From: Hypoxylon rubiginosum
Taxonomy: Eukaryota; Ascomycota; Sordariomycetes; Xylariales; Hypoxylaceae
NCBI GenBank assembly: GCA_902806565.1
Contig: CADCXA010000024.1
Coordinates: forward strand, 1,240,001-1,304,000
Length of the DNA: 64,000 nt
Direction: 5' to 3'
In this document: one piece after another, positions 44,858-58,221 of the stretch
Layout of the letters: each line of letters opens with the position of its first letter
How positions within the stretch are numbered: position 1 is the stretch's first letter
Notes under the pieces: generated by a model
Databases searched by the model: none
Seen by the model: the letters and a program-made list of their open reading frames with translations, nothing else
What the model was told of the DNA's origin: nothing
Program-made: the position numbers and the translations under genes

Positions 44858-47429
44858 TTAAACGATGTTGTATACTCTCTTGGCGATGATAAAACAGCCT
44901 AGTCCGAACATAATAAGTCCTGCGGTGATGGCAAAGAACCATTTCAGGTCGCCCTCATACTCTTGGCCGGGCACCCACACGTTCATACCCCAGAGACCCG
45001 TAATGATGTTCATCGGTAAAACAATAGTACCGAGTACTGTTAACTTGCCTAGGACGTCGGCTGTCTGCTCCTGTCGTTCGTTCATACGGATATTGATTTG
45101 CGCTATATAGTTGGCATGACATCGGGCGAGGATCCTACTTCCAGTCAGTAATGCATTCGTAAGATGGGACGCGGATGTGGCCGAAACGGAAACTTACATC
45201 TCGTAGTGACTAAGGTTGGCCGTCATAGTCACGATATGGTCCTGGATGTCACCCAAGTACAAGCCAATCTCAGATCGCGGGGCAACCTCCCAGTGCTCGT
45301 TGCAGCGCTTGGCGAATCCCTTGATAACGTCGGCCTTGTTCCCTAGCAGTCGGTACAAGCTCATGACCTTCTTTCTGCAGTCACCCACACGGCGCAGCAT
45401 ATCGCCGTCCGATTCTGAGTTTCCTTCAGAGGTACCCTTCTCGTTCACGCTTTGCTTGTCGTTGGACGTTGACGAGGATGGGTCAGAAGAAGAGTGCAGT
45501 TGCAAAATCTTATCATCAATATCATCGACTTCATCCTCGATCGTCTGAATGAGAGGTTGATAGACGTCGGTAATGTCGTCGATGATCGCGTAGCTAATCC
45601 AGTCAGAGCTGAGAATCATAAAGTCTTTCAACTGCCGGATCCTGCGTCGGACGTTGGCCGGGTGCGGCGTTTGGCTGAAGTGAAAGGAAATAACACCCTC
45701 GCGGAACACCACGACATACATGTTGACCGGCTCCAGGTGATTCTCCGATTCGGCGTCTTGGTCAAACGATCGATAATTGACGAAATAGTAATGTCGGAAT
45801 AGCTCAACCTTCTCGCGCTGCTCCTGAAGCATGATATCCTCCGATGTTAAAGGATGAATCCCGAAAGCTTTGGAGAGTACCTTCATCTCCGCCTCTGTAG
45901 GGCTTAGGACATCTAACCACCAGACAGGACGCTCACCGAATCGCGGCCGCTTCTCGCCTTTCGCCTGCGGTGGTGACTGAACATTGGGAAGGGGGGACCT
46001 GGACCGCATTGGACTCACGTTTCCTGAATGTTCTCTGGAGGTCGTAGATCCTGTTGGCTGTTGTTTATGTGCAGCGTCTGGGTTGGGTTCGAACGAAAAG
46101 TTGTTGGGCGTTAAAGACGGTTGCCGAGTTGAAACCCTGGAGATTGTGGCACCATTTTTTCCTGAGCTGGCAACCGGAATGAGAGGCTCGTCATCCTCCC
46201 CGTCAGACGAATCGGATAGGATTGGGGGATCCGGAATGAAGAGCTCTCTAAAACTCGCCTCTGGTTGTACGAGCTCCGATATAGTCTGGCTGTGAATTGT
46301 ACTCTGGAACTCTTCGTTGAAATAGGTGAATCTATACGGAGCTTCTTCTTCTATTCGATACCATGTCTTGTGGACTGGTCGCAGCCTCCCATTCACCAAC
46401 TGCGGTTCCGTTATCTTCTTCATACGTCTTTCTTCGCTTCGGCCCTCCTTCTCGATCCGAGACCACTCTTCAAAGATAGATAAATCTGGCCACTTGTTTC
46501 GTCTTCGCCGTCGAGCTCGGTTGTCACGGGCTTGCTGAAGGTCTTCTTCGGCTATCTCCGACATTCCCTCCTGAGGAAAGCAGACATCTTCCTGTGCTTG
46601 CAGCGCAATCGTATGACGCCTTTCAAAGGGAGAATGTTCATGAATTGGATCCTCCTCTTCGAGCAAGCTACGATGTAGGGAGGCACTCTCGGCAAGCTCA
46701 TCCCTCATCATGATATCCCCAAAGCTCATTTCCATCCGTTCGGAAGATCCCAATGGAGGAGTGCCGGGCATAGAAGGTGGATAGTTGATATTATACCTCT
46801 CGGAGGGTGTTATTGGTCCAAGTTGGGGTCTCTTGCCCGACCTGCTAGAACTGGGACGGCTGAGGGACTTATCGTGCTTCCGCCGCCCGCCGCTCGAGCC
46901 ATAGCCTCCGGCGGATTGGAAATCCTGTCGAGGTGAGCTCGATAGTAAAGGCGCGGTCTCGTTGACATCTTCGTCACGCTCATCAGGATCGTGTTCTCCC
47001 TGGGTCATTCGCGGGCGGGTCGTAGTTTGAGACATATGGAGCGAGGTTGCGAGGGTGGAAGATCGTCGTGCGCGCGTATATTGGTGCTCCCTACAAGGCC
47101 ATCAGCGCTGCCCGTCATGAAATTCACCAATCGAAGTCATCGTACCTGTGATCAAGAAGCGCCTCGCTCTCGATGCTCTCATTACTCAGATTTCGTCCGT
47201 GCATATAGAAACCGTCTCCCTTGGCAGCGTGGCCTGGTTGGGGTAGTCCTTCGTTCGACATGCCTCCCGAAGGAGCGGCGAATGACTTTCGTCTCGATTT
47301 CTTATGTTTCCGACCTGCGCGGTGCTTCTTCTTGGATGGTTGGCTGCTAGATCCCGGCACATTAGAAGATGTTGACGGGCCGGCGGGGGGACGAGAGGGA
47401 TCGAGTGTAGAGAACTGGTTGCTAGTCAT
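44858..47429 (-). CDS. CorA-type Mg2+ transporter, Mnr2/Alr-like
   Basis: Exons are 47429-47146, 47090-45198 and 45134-44858, giving 817 aa. The long cytosolic N-terminus is Ser/Pro/Arg-rich. A CorA domain follows (PVWWLDVLSPTEAEM; LTSEDIMLQEQREKVELF), and near the C-terminus come two membrane segments, the first ending in the Mg-channel motif GMN (ITGLWGMNVW). The layout is that of the fungal Alr1/Mnr2 branch; Mnr2 is the vacuolar Mg2+ exporter, but plasma-membrane Alr cannot be excluded from sequence. Splice joints are LLDHR|EHQYTR (GTACGA..TTGTAG) and YEM|ILARCH (GTAAGT..AAGTAG). The N-terminal LLSSSPR-type stretch and a Lys/Arg-rich KKKHRAGRKHKKSRRK segment in exon 1 may direct trafficking (inference). 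Confidence 0.92.
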
Positions 47430-48760
47430 GACGGATAAGCATGCTCGTGGAGGGAATTGATGCTGGACTTTTTCATGTACGTGCTGGCCCTTGGTCAGAT
47501 TCGGAATGGGGTTGGTGAAAAAATGAAAAGTAGAAGTTTAGTTTTAGCTAGAAAGCGGGAAGAGAGACGGCGTAGTCAAAAGCCGAAGCTTTCTTTAGCT
47601 GTCTCACTATACTCTATGTAGATTTCCCTAAGCAAAAAAGCCCGGCGATGGGTCTGGGTCTGGTGGTGATGTCAATGGGAAAAATGGGTGGGGTGCCTAC
47701 CTAGGTACCTAGGTACGTTTACCAGCTATGTGGACACTTATGCAAGTCAAAATGTAAGTGGAATTTAAATCTTGATAGCTCCAGTATTGCTTCAAGGTAC
47801 CATCTTGAAATCTTGAAAGAGATGAAAGAATACGGAGATAGGTATTACAATAAATAAGTAACTCAGTAACACAATCTTCTCGTTTAAGACACCAAGATCT
47901 GTCTAGCTCATTCTAAACCATAGACAGTAATGGAGTTAAAATAGCCATTCGCTAAATATTACGAATACATACATGTAGGTAAACCCCGCCAGCAAATCAT
48001 GCATCACGTATCGTGATGTACCTACGTCGTAGTCCCCGGACCGTTTATTCCTTCCATGTATGTACTTAGGACACCTAGGTATGTACTAGTATGTGGGCTG
48101 GTTGGTTGGTATGAGGTACCTAGCCTATAGCCGGTAGACATGTGTGCCGGACCTATAGCGATGAAGATAAGCATATAGCTTCCATTTCTGGCCGCGAACA
48201 GCTAAGCTTAGGTGGCATGGTAATTCAGCCGCATTGGCGCCACAATGTCTACCGCTGTGAGACGATGTACCGAGGTAATAATTTGTATAACAGTTACATG
48301 TAGGTATTCAAGGTGATACGTAGGCATGTATCTTTTCTGATTCCTCATTATGCGGCTCTCCATGACTGGATGATACGGTGCCTGATTTTTTGGAGTAGAA
48401 TCGTATTAAATAGACCTGCACGAATAATTCAACGAGGAATGAGATGTGATGTATCAAAGCGACTCGGTATGCCGAGTACCGCAGTGGAGGTCAATTTGAT
48501 GGGGTAATATATCTAGCATCAAGGATTCCGTAGAATACGCAGATATTGCCAGAGACTTTCCCCCATAGAACCTATCGACTACCTCAGATACGTAGAAATA
48601 AGCAACAGTCCCTCTCCTGCACTAGACTGAGTGCGATGCTATGTACTCCGAACCCTTTTGTGCCTGAACCGTAACCATCCTGAACGCCCTTATAACCGAC
48701 CGACGGGGTATGAGAAAACCGGAACGAAGAACTCAATTTTCGATGCCATTGAGGTAACCA
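47430..48760. other. Intergenic
   Basis: It holds the CorA gene's promoter (minus) and the 3' end of the rna15 gene. It has a TACCTAGGTACCTAGGTA cluster at about 47697-47716. No gene is seen. Confidence 0.55.
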
Positions 48761-49740
48761 TTAGCGTCGCTGACCCATGAAACTCGCTCGTAGAGCCATG
48801 ATCTGCTGCCGTTCCGTCTCGGGTAGTTGGTCGATAGTCTCTTGCGGCAAGTTCATGACTGCTTGCATAAGAGACTCGGGGTCCTGGCCCGGCGCTACAG
48901 CGGGCGCACTGGCAGCGGGCGGCGCATAGCTGGCCTGGGGGGTAGCTGTAGCAGGAGGCGCATAGGCTGCCGTGACCGGAGGCGTTACAGTCGCGGGGGC
49001 GCCAGCGTATGCCGGGGGATAGCTAGCCGGGGGTTGCTGAGCCGCGGGGGCAGCCGACGCATCGATCACGGAATGGATTGCTTCGGGGGAGACGAGGCCC
49101 ATTAGTAGCAGAGCTTGGAAGATGGCGTAGGAAAGCTGGGGTGCTTGTTGTAATAGCTCCGTGGCACGGGCGGGATCGGTGGTCGCGAGCGACTTCATCT
49201 GCGAGAGGATATCTAGAACCTGGCTGGGGGGCAGAGCGTTGAGGGTTCTTGAAATGGCGTCAGTAGCGCTCACACCAGGAGGCAGCTCTTTTCCGGGCGG
49301 CAGAGGAGGTAGGGAGCCGGTAGGCGCAGACTGAGCGGACATGTGGGAAGCGCCATTCGTAGCCTGGCCGAGCGGTGCAGATGAAGTGTTGGAATCATCG
49401 CCATCCACGCGACCCTCCGTACTATAGTCGACTCGTAGTTTGCGGCCCATGATTTCGTGGTCGTTGAGGTTGCGAACAGCAGATGCTGCCGAATCTAGGA
49501 AGAAACACTTAGCACAAACAACATTGCTAAATGTAAATAAGAGAATTGGGGCCTAGCCTTACCAGCGTCAGGATACTCAGCAAAGCCAAAACCTTTGGGT
49601 CGGCCGGTTTCGCGATCATACACTAGGCGAAAGTTGAGCACCTTCCCTGCAGTGCTGAAAATATCCGAGATTTGTTCCTCTGACAACCCATATGGAATAT
49701 TTCCGACAAAGACGACGCGGGAGGGGGGTTTCGTAGACAT
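48761..49740 (-). CDS. rna15: Rna15/CstF-64, mRNA 3'-end cleavage factor
   Basis: Exons are 49740-49563 and 49494-48761, giving 303 aa. An N-terminal RRM (residues about 8-85) has RNP2 VFVGNIPY and RNP1 KGFGFAEY. The hinge region follows, including the conserved LPPSQVLDILSQMKSL helix and the ATELLQQAPQLSYAIFQALLLMGLV segment that contacts CstF-77/Rna14. A Pro/Ala/Tyr-rich linker leads to the C-terminal helix domain DQLPETERQQIMALRASF. The protein binds U/GU-rich RNA downstream of the poly(A) site. The intron is 68 nt (GTAAGG..CCTAG). The gene is transcribed away from the AT-rich block, with its promoter facing it. Confidence 0.95.
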
Positions 49741-50200
49741 TGCGATAGACAGCCTAGATGCTCCTAGATGCTGGAAAATGTGACCGCGCAAATGTGACCG
49801 AAGTTACCTACGTAAGTAACGGGAGCCAAAAGGAATTTACGCGTAGAAAATACCTGATACAGGATCAGGCAAGCAGCACTACCTACGTGTAGGTACTTGA
49901 AGTGCAAGATTGCTTTGATCCCAAGTTTTTGCCTCGACGTTCTTGGTTAAAGAATTACGAAAGACTTTCGATATCGATAATGAGTGTACGAAGTAGAGCT
50001 AGAGGATCGCGTTTGCGTTTAAAATAAAAAAAGCTAATTGGAGAACTACTAAACGCGTGCACGGACCGCCGCTATGAATATGCCCAAGTTTACGAGGGTT
50101 ATTATGTCGTGTTTTTTTTCTATAGGAGCTCGCCGCTTAAATAAGAAAGTAAAACCTCAACCATATACTGGCCTATACACACCTTATAAAAAGAAAACGA
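49741..50200 (-). promoter_or_regulatory. rna15 upstream region at the edge of the AT-rich block
   Basis: About 450 bp of ordinary composition lie between the rna15 start and the onset of nearly pure A/T sequence. It should hold the rna15 promoter. The drop in G/C occurs over roughly 50,100-50,260. Confidence 0.5.
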
Positions 50201-53200
50201 GAGCCAATTAAAAAAAAAGCTTGAAATAATATAAAACCGGTTCTTAGTTTAGTAAATTAGTTTCTTTTTTTAATTTATAATACGAGAAAAAAATCTCGTA
50301 ATAGCTTTAAAAAATTTTTATATCCTTTTTATTACGGCTTTTTTAAATATTTATATTTATAAGTACATTTATATTTAACTAATTAAAAACATATTTATTT
50401 TTTTATATAATATATAAAGTTTATCTTTTTTTTATTAAAATATTTAATTTGTTTTTTAGTTTTTTATATTATAATTATATATATTTTAATTTAACTTTTT
50501 TTCTTAAAATATATATATATTTATAATAAAATTTTTAATTATAAAATATTATATATATATCTAGTAATTTTAAATTATACTTAAAATTAATAGTTAATAA
50601 TATTTTTAAAGTTTATAACCATCTTTTAAAAATATTTTTTTTATACATATAAAAACCTTCCTAATTCTTTTTATTACTATTATATAAAATTTTAACTTTA
50701 TTATTTTCATTTTATATAAAAATATATTTATTTTATATAAAAGATTTTATAATAATAACTTATAAGTTTTTCTAGCTAGTTTATTTTTTATTAATATTAT
50801 TTTTAACGGTTTTATTATTTAAATATTAATAATATATTTAAACAACTATTATATTAATATCTTAAAACGTTATTTTTAATATTAATAACTTGTTTTTATT
50901 TAATATATAAAATTATAATAACGGTTAATTATATTTTATATTAGTTTTTAATAATAAAATAACTATAAAATAGCTTTTTTTTATATTATATTTTAATAAC
51001 CTAGTTATTATTAAACTATTTTTTATTAAAATGTTATTTATTAATCTTGTTTTTTATATTTTAATAATTTCCAGGTTAATAATAATAATATTTGTTTTTT
51101 CCAAATTAATTTTTTTTATATTAATATTTATAATTAAAACTTTTATTAGTTTGGTTTTTATATATTTTATATATTTTTTAATATTTATTAACTTAGTTTT
51201 TTTTACTTTTAATTTTATAAAATTAATTTTTTTTAATTTAATTTTTATATATTCGCTTTATTAAAATTTAATCTTAATAAATAATAAGTTTTATATTTAA
51301 TTTTTTTCTTATTTGATTTTTTTTAAATAAGTATTTATTAATTTAATTTTTATTAAATTTTTATTAGTTAAAAAAAATTTAATTAAGTTTTTTTTAAATA
51401 AAGCGATAATTTTAAACTTATTTAATTTTAACTTATTTATTTAAAGCCATTAATTATTAATTTCTTTTTTTAAAAATAATTTTAATTTTATTTTTTTTTT
51501 TTTATTATATAGTTTTTTATAAGCGCTTTTAATGTTTACACTGGTAATTTCTTTATTTAATCTTATATTTTATTTTTTTTTTTTTAAGTTTTTAATAAAT
51601 TTTATAGTTTAAATAAGTTTTCGCTTTATTTTAATTTTTAATATAAAAAGTAAATATTTTTAGTTATTTTAAAAATAACTTGGTGTTTAAATATTTAAGA
51701 AAATAATTAATTTATTATAAAATAGTTTTACTTTTTTCTTAGTAAATAATAATATTTTTTTTTAAATTTATTTTTTATTTTTTATTAATTTAATATATAT
51801 AATAAAACTTAATTATATATTATAAAATATATTTTATAAAAGAAATTTTTTTAGCGAATATATTTTTTTATATATCTTTTAAAATATATATAAATAAATT
51901 ATTAAAGTTTTTTTCTTTTTTTATTTTTAGTTTATAAACTAGATAAGTAATTTTAATTTTTATTATAAATTTTTTTTTATTATTTATAATTTTTTTTATA
52001 TATTAAATAAATATAACAATAAATAAAAAACTTTAATTATTATAAATAAAATATAAATTTATTAGGTTTTTATAATTTATTATATAATAGAAGCTATATT
52101 AAAAAAAAAAAGAACAATAATATTATTTAAATTTTTAAAAATTATAATAGGTATATTAATAAGTTTAAAAGAATAAAAATAATATTTAAAATACTGGTAA
52201 TTAATTAAGATTTTAATTTAAATAAGGATTATTAATAAAAAGAAAAATATAATTTTTATTAGAAATAGTTTTTTTTTTATTATAAATATAAAAAATATAA
52301 GATATTTTATCTTAAAATTATTAATTTTTTAATCTTTTTTTTATATTTTTATTAAAAAGTTTTTTTTTACTGTAAAATTAGTTATATTTATTTTAATTTT
52401 ATATTAATTTTATTAATTTTAGTTATTTAATTTATTTTTATTATTTTTTTATAAGGTTTTATTTTAAATAACTTTTTATAAAGATTAGGTTTTTTTTTAA
52501 GTTAATTTAATTTAAATAAAAAAAAAGGAGTTTAAAATATTATATATATAAATACTTTATTAATTAATATGAAATTTTATTAATAGTTTATTATAAATGT
52601 TATAATTAAATTAAAAGTAATATTTATAAGTAAATAAGTAAATTAATAATATAAATAAATATATATTATTTTATATTAACTTAAGTTATAATATTAATAT
52701 TTAATATAAAAATTATAAAGTTTATTAGATTTAGTTTTAAAATATTATAAAAAGTGGTATTATTTAAGGTTAGTAAATTAGTTTTATTTATTATATAAAG
52801 GTTATAAAGTAAAATATTATAAAAAGTTATAAAATAAGTTATAATTATTATATATAAAATATAAAAAAAAATAATATTACTAGTAATTATAATAACTATT
52901 AATTTTATTATATAAGGTTTATAAAAAACGATTTTATTAAATATTATAAGGTTATTTATTATTATTATAAAGAAAAAAAAAAGTAATATAGCTACGAAGT
53001 TTATTAAACTGGTAATAAAAAAGATATAAGATAATTTAATATTTTAAAAAGTTATAAAAATGGTTATATTAACTATAAAAAAGATATATAAAAAGATAAT
53101 TATAATATATATTAAGTTTAAGCTAGTAAAGTTATAATATTAAATATTATTTAAGTAGATTATATTTTTAAGGTTTATAAAAATTAATATAATTTTTATA

Positions 53201-55173
53201 GTTTTAATATTAATAATATAGGTTGCTTTTTAAGTGTTTTATTTAATTTTTTTTTATATTATTTATTAAAACGTTTTAAAAGTTAATAGAATTTATTTCT
53301 TTCGTTTTAAGTATAGATATTATTAAAAGTTTTTTTAAAAATAATATATTAATTAAAATTAGTTATATATAAATATTTAATTTTTTTTATATAAAACTTT
53401 TTAGTTTATTAATTTAATTAAGTAAATATAAATATCATGTATTTTTAATTAATTATAAGGTTAAATATATTATAATATTAAAAAAATATTACGGTATTTA
53501 TTAATATAAATACTATAAAGTTATTTAAATATTAGTTTGTTTTTATAAATATATTTTTTATATTAGATTTATATTTTATAATTAAATAAAAAGTTATTAC
53601 TTTTTTAAAAACCTGGAGTGTTTTAAATTATATGTTTAATTTATTGTTAATTATTTTTATAAATTATTTTTATTATAGTGTAAGTTTTTTTAATATTTTT
53701 ATAAAAAGTTAATTTAGTTTTTAATTATATATTATTTTTATAATATATTTAAATATAGTATTTAACTTAAAGGTAAATAGTGTATATATAAAATTATTAA
53801 AAAGTTTTTTATTAAATAATAAGTTTTTATTTATATATTTTTATAATAGGTTGTTATTAAATAAAATAATATAATTTTAAATGGTATTTTTTAAAAGGTT
53901 ATTAGTTTTTATTTATATTTAAAATATATTTTAATTATAATATAATTATAAGTTTTTAAAGGTAAGATTATTATTATTATAATATATTATAAGTGGAGAT
54001 ATTTAGTTAATTAATTTTTTAACTTATTTTAATATTAGTATATTTTAAATTTAAGGATTATATATATATTTAATTTTAACGGTATATAAAAAGTTTTAAT
54101 AAGCTAGGTTTTTATTATTTTTATTATTAATAGTTGTTTTATAAATATTTTTATAATTTTATTTAATAATAACGTTATTATAAACGCTTATTTTATTTTT
54201 AAGTATAAAAATAATGGATTTTATATATCTTAAAAATCTGTATTTAAATGTAAAGAAAAAATTAAAATATTTATATTTTAAGATTAGTTTGTTTAAATTA
54301 ATAGTGGTTTATAAATTAAAATATTAAAATTATTATATTAAGTATTTAAAAATATTTATTAAAATTTACAACGAATTTAATAATAAAAGTTATTAATTAA
54401 ATAAAAGTAAAGTTTATAATATAAACTATAATAAAAAAAAAAATAAAAATTATAATATTAATTATTATAAAAATTATTATAAGGTATTTAATAAAAATTA
54501 TTTTAAAGATTATATTTTTAATTGTTATAAATAAAATAATAAAGTTATTATTTTTTAACGTTAAAAAAGCGTTAGTTTAAATTATTTAAAACCATTAAAT
54601 TGTTTTTTTTTAAAAAAATAAATTTTTTTAAATAAATTTTTATTTTATTATTATTTAATTTAATGGTATAATATATTATTTTAATAAACTAAATAAAAAT
54701 ATTTTTAGTTATTAATATAAAAAGATTAAAAAAAACTATTAATAACTTTTTAAAGTAAGTAAAAAATACTTATTTTATATAATTATATAAATAAGGATAT
54801 TTAAATAAATAAAGTAAGGAATATTTTTTATAAATTAAAATATATAATATCTTTTAATAATTATTATTAATAAAAGATATATTATTTTAAAAATTAATAT
54901 AAAAATATATTTATTTAAAAAGTTTATATAAGGTTAAAATATATATAGTTTTATATATATTAGAAATTAAATATTAATATTATAAAAATTAATATAATTT
55001 ATAAAACACGTTATTATATTATCTTATTATATTAGTTTTAAATTAATATAACATTTAAAAATAAAGTTATTAATTATTTATAAATATAACTTACTATTTT
55101 ATATAATGTAAATATAATTAATATTTTTTTTCAGCTTTTAATATAGTTTAAGAAAATTAATATAATTTATTTA

Positions 55174-55194
55174 ATATATATATATATATATATT
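55174..55194 (+). repeat. TA dinucleotide run
   Basis: A run of about ten TA units lies inside the AT-rich block. A TTTTAA-type hexamer array lies nearby at about 55937-56000. Confidence 0.75.
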
Positions 55195-57402
55195 TAATAA
55201 TATAAACAATTTAATTTAAATAAATAAATAATAATGAAATTATTATAAGTTATTTATATATATAAATAATGTTAAGTTATATATTTAACAGTTAAAATAA
55301 CATATAATAATTTAATATAAAATATATTTTAAGATATATAGTTTATTTCTTTTTTAAAAGAAAATAATAAACTTTTTATTAGTATATAAACTAGTTGTTT
55401 ATAATTAAATATTAATGTAATTAATTAAATAGTATATAACTTATAAAAAAATATAAAATATAACTTATATTATTTATATATATATTTTTCTTTTTTCTTA
55501 TTTAAAATATAATGTTATAATTAATTTATTAGATTTTTTTTTTTATTATAAACTATAAAAAAGTAGATACTAAGGTAGTTAATTTAAACCTTTTTTTATT
55601 ATTAGTTAATAAAATAACTATATATTAAAATCTAAATAATAAAAATTATATTAATATAATTAAAAAATTTTTTAATGTTATATATTTAAATCTATGGTTA
55701 TTTATATATTAAAAATCAATATTATAAATAATATATAAATAGTTATAACTTATAATAAAAATATATAATTAAGTTTATAATATTAAAATAAAATATTAAT
55801 ATATTAAATAACGTATATATTAATTATTATTATAATAATAATAGTTTTTAATATAATTTTATAGGTTAATATTATTATAATAAAATATTAATTAGATTTT
55901 ACTTATTAATATATAATAATATTTATTTTAATATTAATTTTAATTTTAGTTTTAATTTTAATTATAGTTTTAATTTTAATTTTAAGGTTAATTTTAATAT
56001 TAGTTATAATATATATAAAAAAACTAGCTAGTTTTATTTTTTAAATAAAACTTAAAATAAAAAATTATATAAAAATATATAAATATATATTAGCTATATA
56101 ATATATTATTATTTATATTAATTTAAAAAAAAAATTAATAGTTTTATATATTTTAAAAAAAACCAAAAAAAACAACCTAACTTATTTAACGTTTATAATA
56201 AAAATTTAAAATAAAAATACGTTTAATTATAAATAAAATATATTAATAATAAAAATTATAAATTATATATATTTTTAAATAAAATAAAATAAAAACTTAT
56301 TAAGTATAAAAAAACTAATATTCTTTTATTTAAATATATAATTATTATATTTTAATTTTACTTTTTTTTATAAAATTACTTATTTAAAATATTATAAAAA
56401 AATATATAATATTTATTTTAAATTTATTTTTTAAGGTTTTATTTTTAAATAAATTTTAATTATAAAAAAGATTTATATTATAATTTTTATATTAGTTATA
56501 TTTTTATAATTTATTTAATTAATTATAAATAACATATATTATATTAATTTTAAAAATAATATAATTAATATTTATATAAATAAAAAACTTTAATTTATAT
56601 AAAATTAATTATTTTAATTATAAGTTTATTTAAATAATATTTAAATAAATGTTTATAAATAAAAATATTAATTTCATATATTATATATTTTAATATTAAT
56701 ATTTACTTATATATTATATAAATAACATAAAAATCTAGCCACTTAGTTTTTACTTTTTATTATAATTATTCTTTTATTGGTAACTAATTATTTTAATTCC
56801 TTACTTTAAATTCCTTTTTTTTTCTATATAATATATTTAATTATTAATGTTTTTTAAACTATTAATATTTTTTATAAACCTTATTATTTAGTTATATTAT
56901 TAACTTTCTTTATTACTTTATTTTTATTAAATTTTATTATGTTTATTAACTTGTTTTAACCTTTAAAAGTTAATTTAAAATATTTTTTTAATACTTTAAT
57001 ATTATTTAAATATATTTAATGTTAGTTATATATTAACTGGTAACTATTTACTTTATTATATTATATATTATCTATAAAAGTAAACTATTATATATAATTT
57101 TTAAACTAATTAAAAGTTTTTTTTTTTCTATATTAAATTCTTTATTATACCTTTAATTATCTTAAAAAAATACATCTTTTAACGGTTTTTTAAATTATAT
57201 TTTTAATTTAAAGTTTAAAAGCTTATAATTTTTATAATACCTTTATATTTTAATATATAAGATAATATAAATATATATTTTAATTTTATTATAAACATAA
57301 AAATATTTTTTTTTATTAGTTATAAAATTTATTTAAATTATTATTTTTTTATAATAAAAAAAAACTTTGCTTTTTAAAAGGCCACGTAATTTAATAAAAA
57401 AT

Positions 57403-57582
57403 AATTTATTTTTTGTTAAAAGATTATATAATCCGGCGATTAAAATCGATCTGTTTTTTAAAAAAAAGTTACTAGGTTTAATAAGCGAGGTTAATATATT
57501 TTTTAAGAAAAAATTACTTGGTTTATTAAATAAAATTAATTTATTTTTTATAAAAAAATGTCGATTAATTATTAAATCGGAT
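57403..57582 (+). repeat. 45-bp minisatellite, 4 units
   Basis: Four consecutive 45-bp units (57403, 57448, 57493, 57538) match each other closely in the plus-strand frame, each with the pattern (N/D)(L/I)FFxKKxL; a fifth, weaker unit precedes at about 57358. They retain more G/C than their surroundings (CCGGCG, GCGAGG). The 75-residue open frame at 57367-57594 is made of them. Confidence 0.75.
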
Positions 57583-58032
57583 ATAATCCTTTAATTTTAA
57601 GGGATAAGAAAGTTACTAAAAATATAAGTAATTTACTATATAAATTAAAGGTTAAATATTAATAAATACTAGCGTATATAAATTATATTATAATAATTAA
57701 CATTAATTATATCGTATATTTTATTTATAAAAAACCATTATATTTTAAATTATTTAAATATTTATATTACGTTTATAAACATTGTTATTAATAACTAGTT
57801 TAAGTTTATTTTTTATTTAAATAAAAACAGGTTTAATAGCTAAATAAACTTAACTAAGAATAACGTTTTTTTTAATATAAGTTTTTAAATTTATTTTATA
57901 CCGATAAATTTTCCGGCGACACAGTTATTTTTGTAATTTAAGTAGGTTAATAAAAAATAACTTAACTGGGAATTAAACTTCGTTTAATTATTAATTTATT
58001 TAATAATAAAAAAACTTTTTACTTTGTTAATT

Positions 58033-58221
58033 AATAATAAAATCTTTAATTTATTATTTAAAAAGAAATTTCCTGTTTTATTATTTAATAATAAACTCTT
58101 CTTTTTATTAGTTAATAATAAAACTTTTTATTTATTAATTAACAATAAATTTTCTAATTTATTATTTAAAAAAAAATTTCCTATTTTATTATTTAATAAT
58201 AAGTTTTTTACTTTATTATTT
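58033..58221 (+). repeat. 27-bp minisatellite, 7 units
   Basis: Seven consecutive 27-bp units start at 58033, 58060, 58087, 58114, 58141, 58168 and 58195; an eighth partial one follows, and an indel-bearing unit precedes. In frame they read NNKIFNLLF, KKKFPVLLF, NNKLFFLLV, NNKTFYLLI, NNKFSNLLF, KKKFPILLF, NNKFFTLLF. Units 1-2 and 5-6 match best, giving a higher-order period of 108 bp. Confidence 0.85.

Noticed and set aside
51031..51264. 77-codon frame rich in Ile, Phe and Leu
   Set aside because: It is A/T-rich RIP-like DNA with few stops in this frame; the hydrophobic product is what such DNA encodes by chance.
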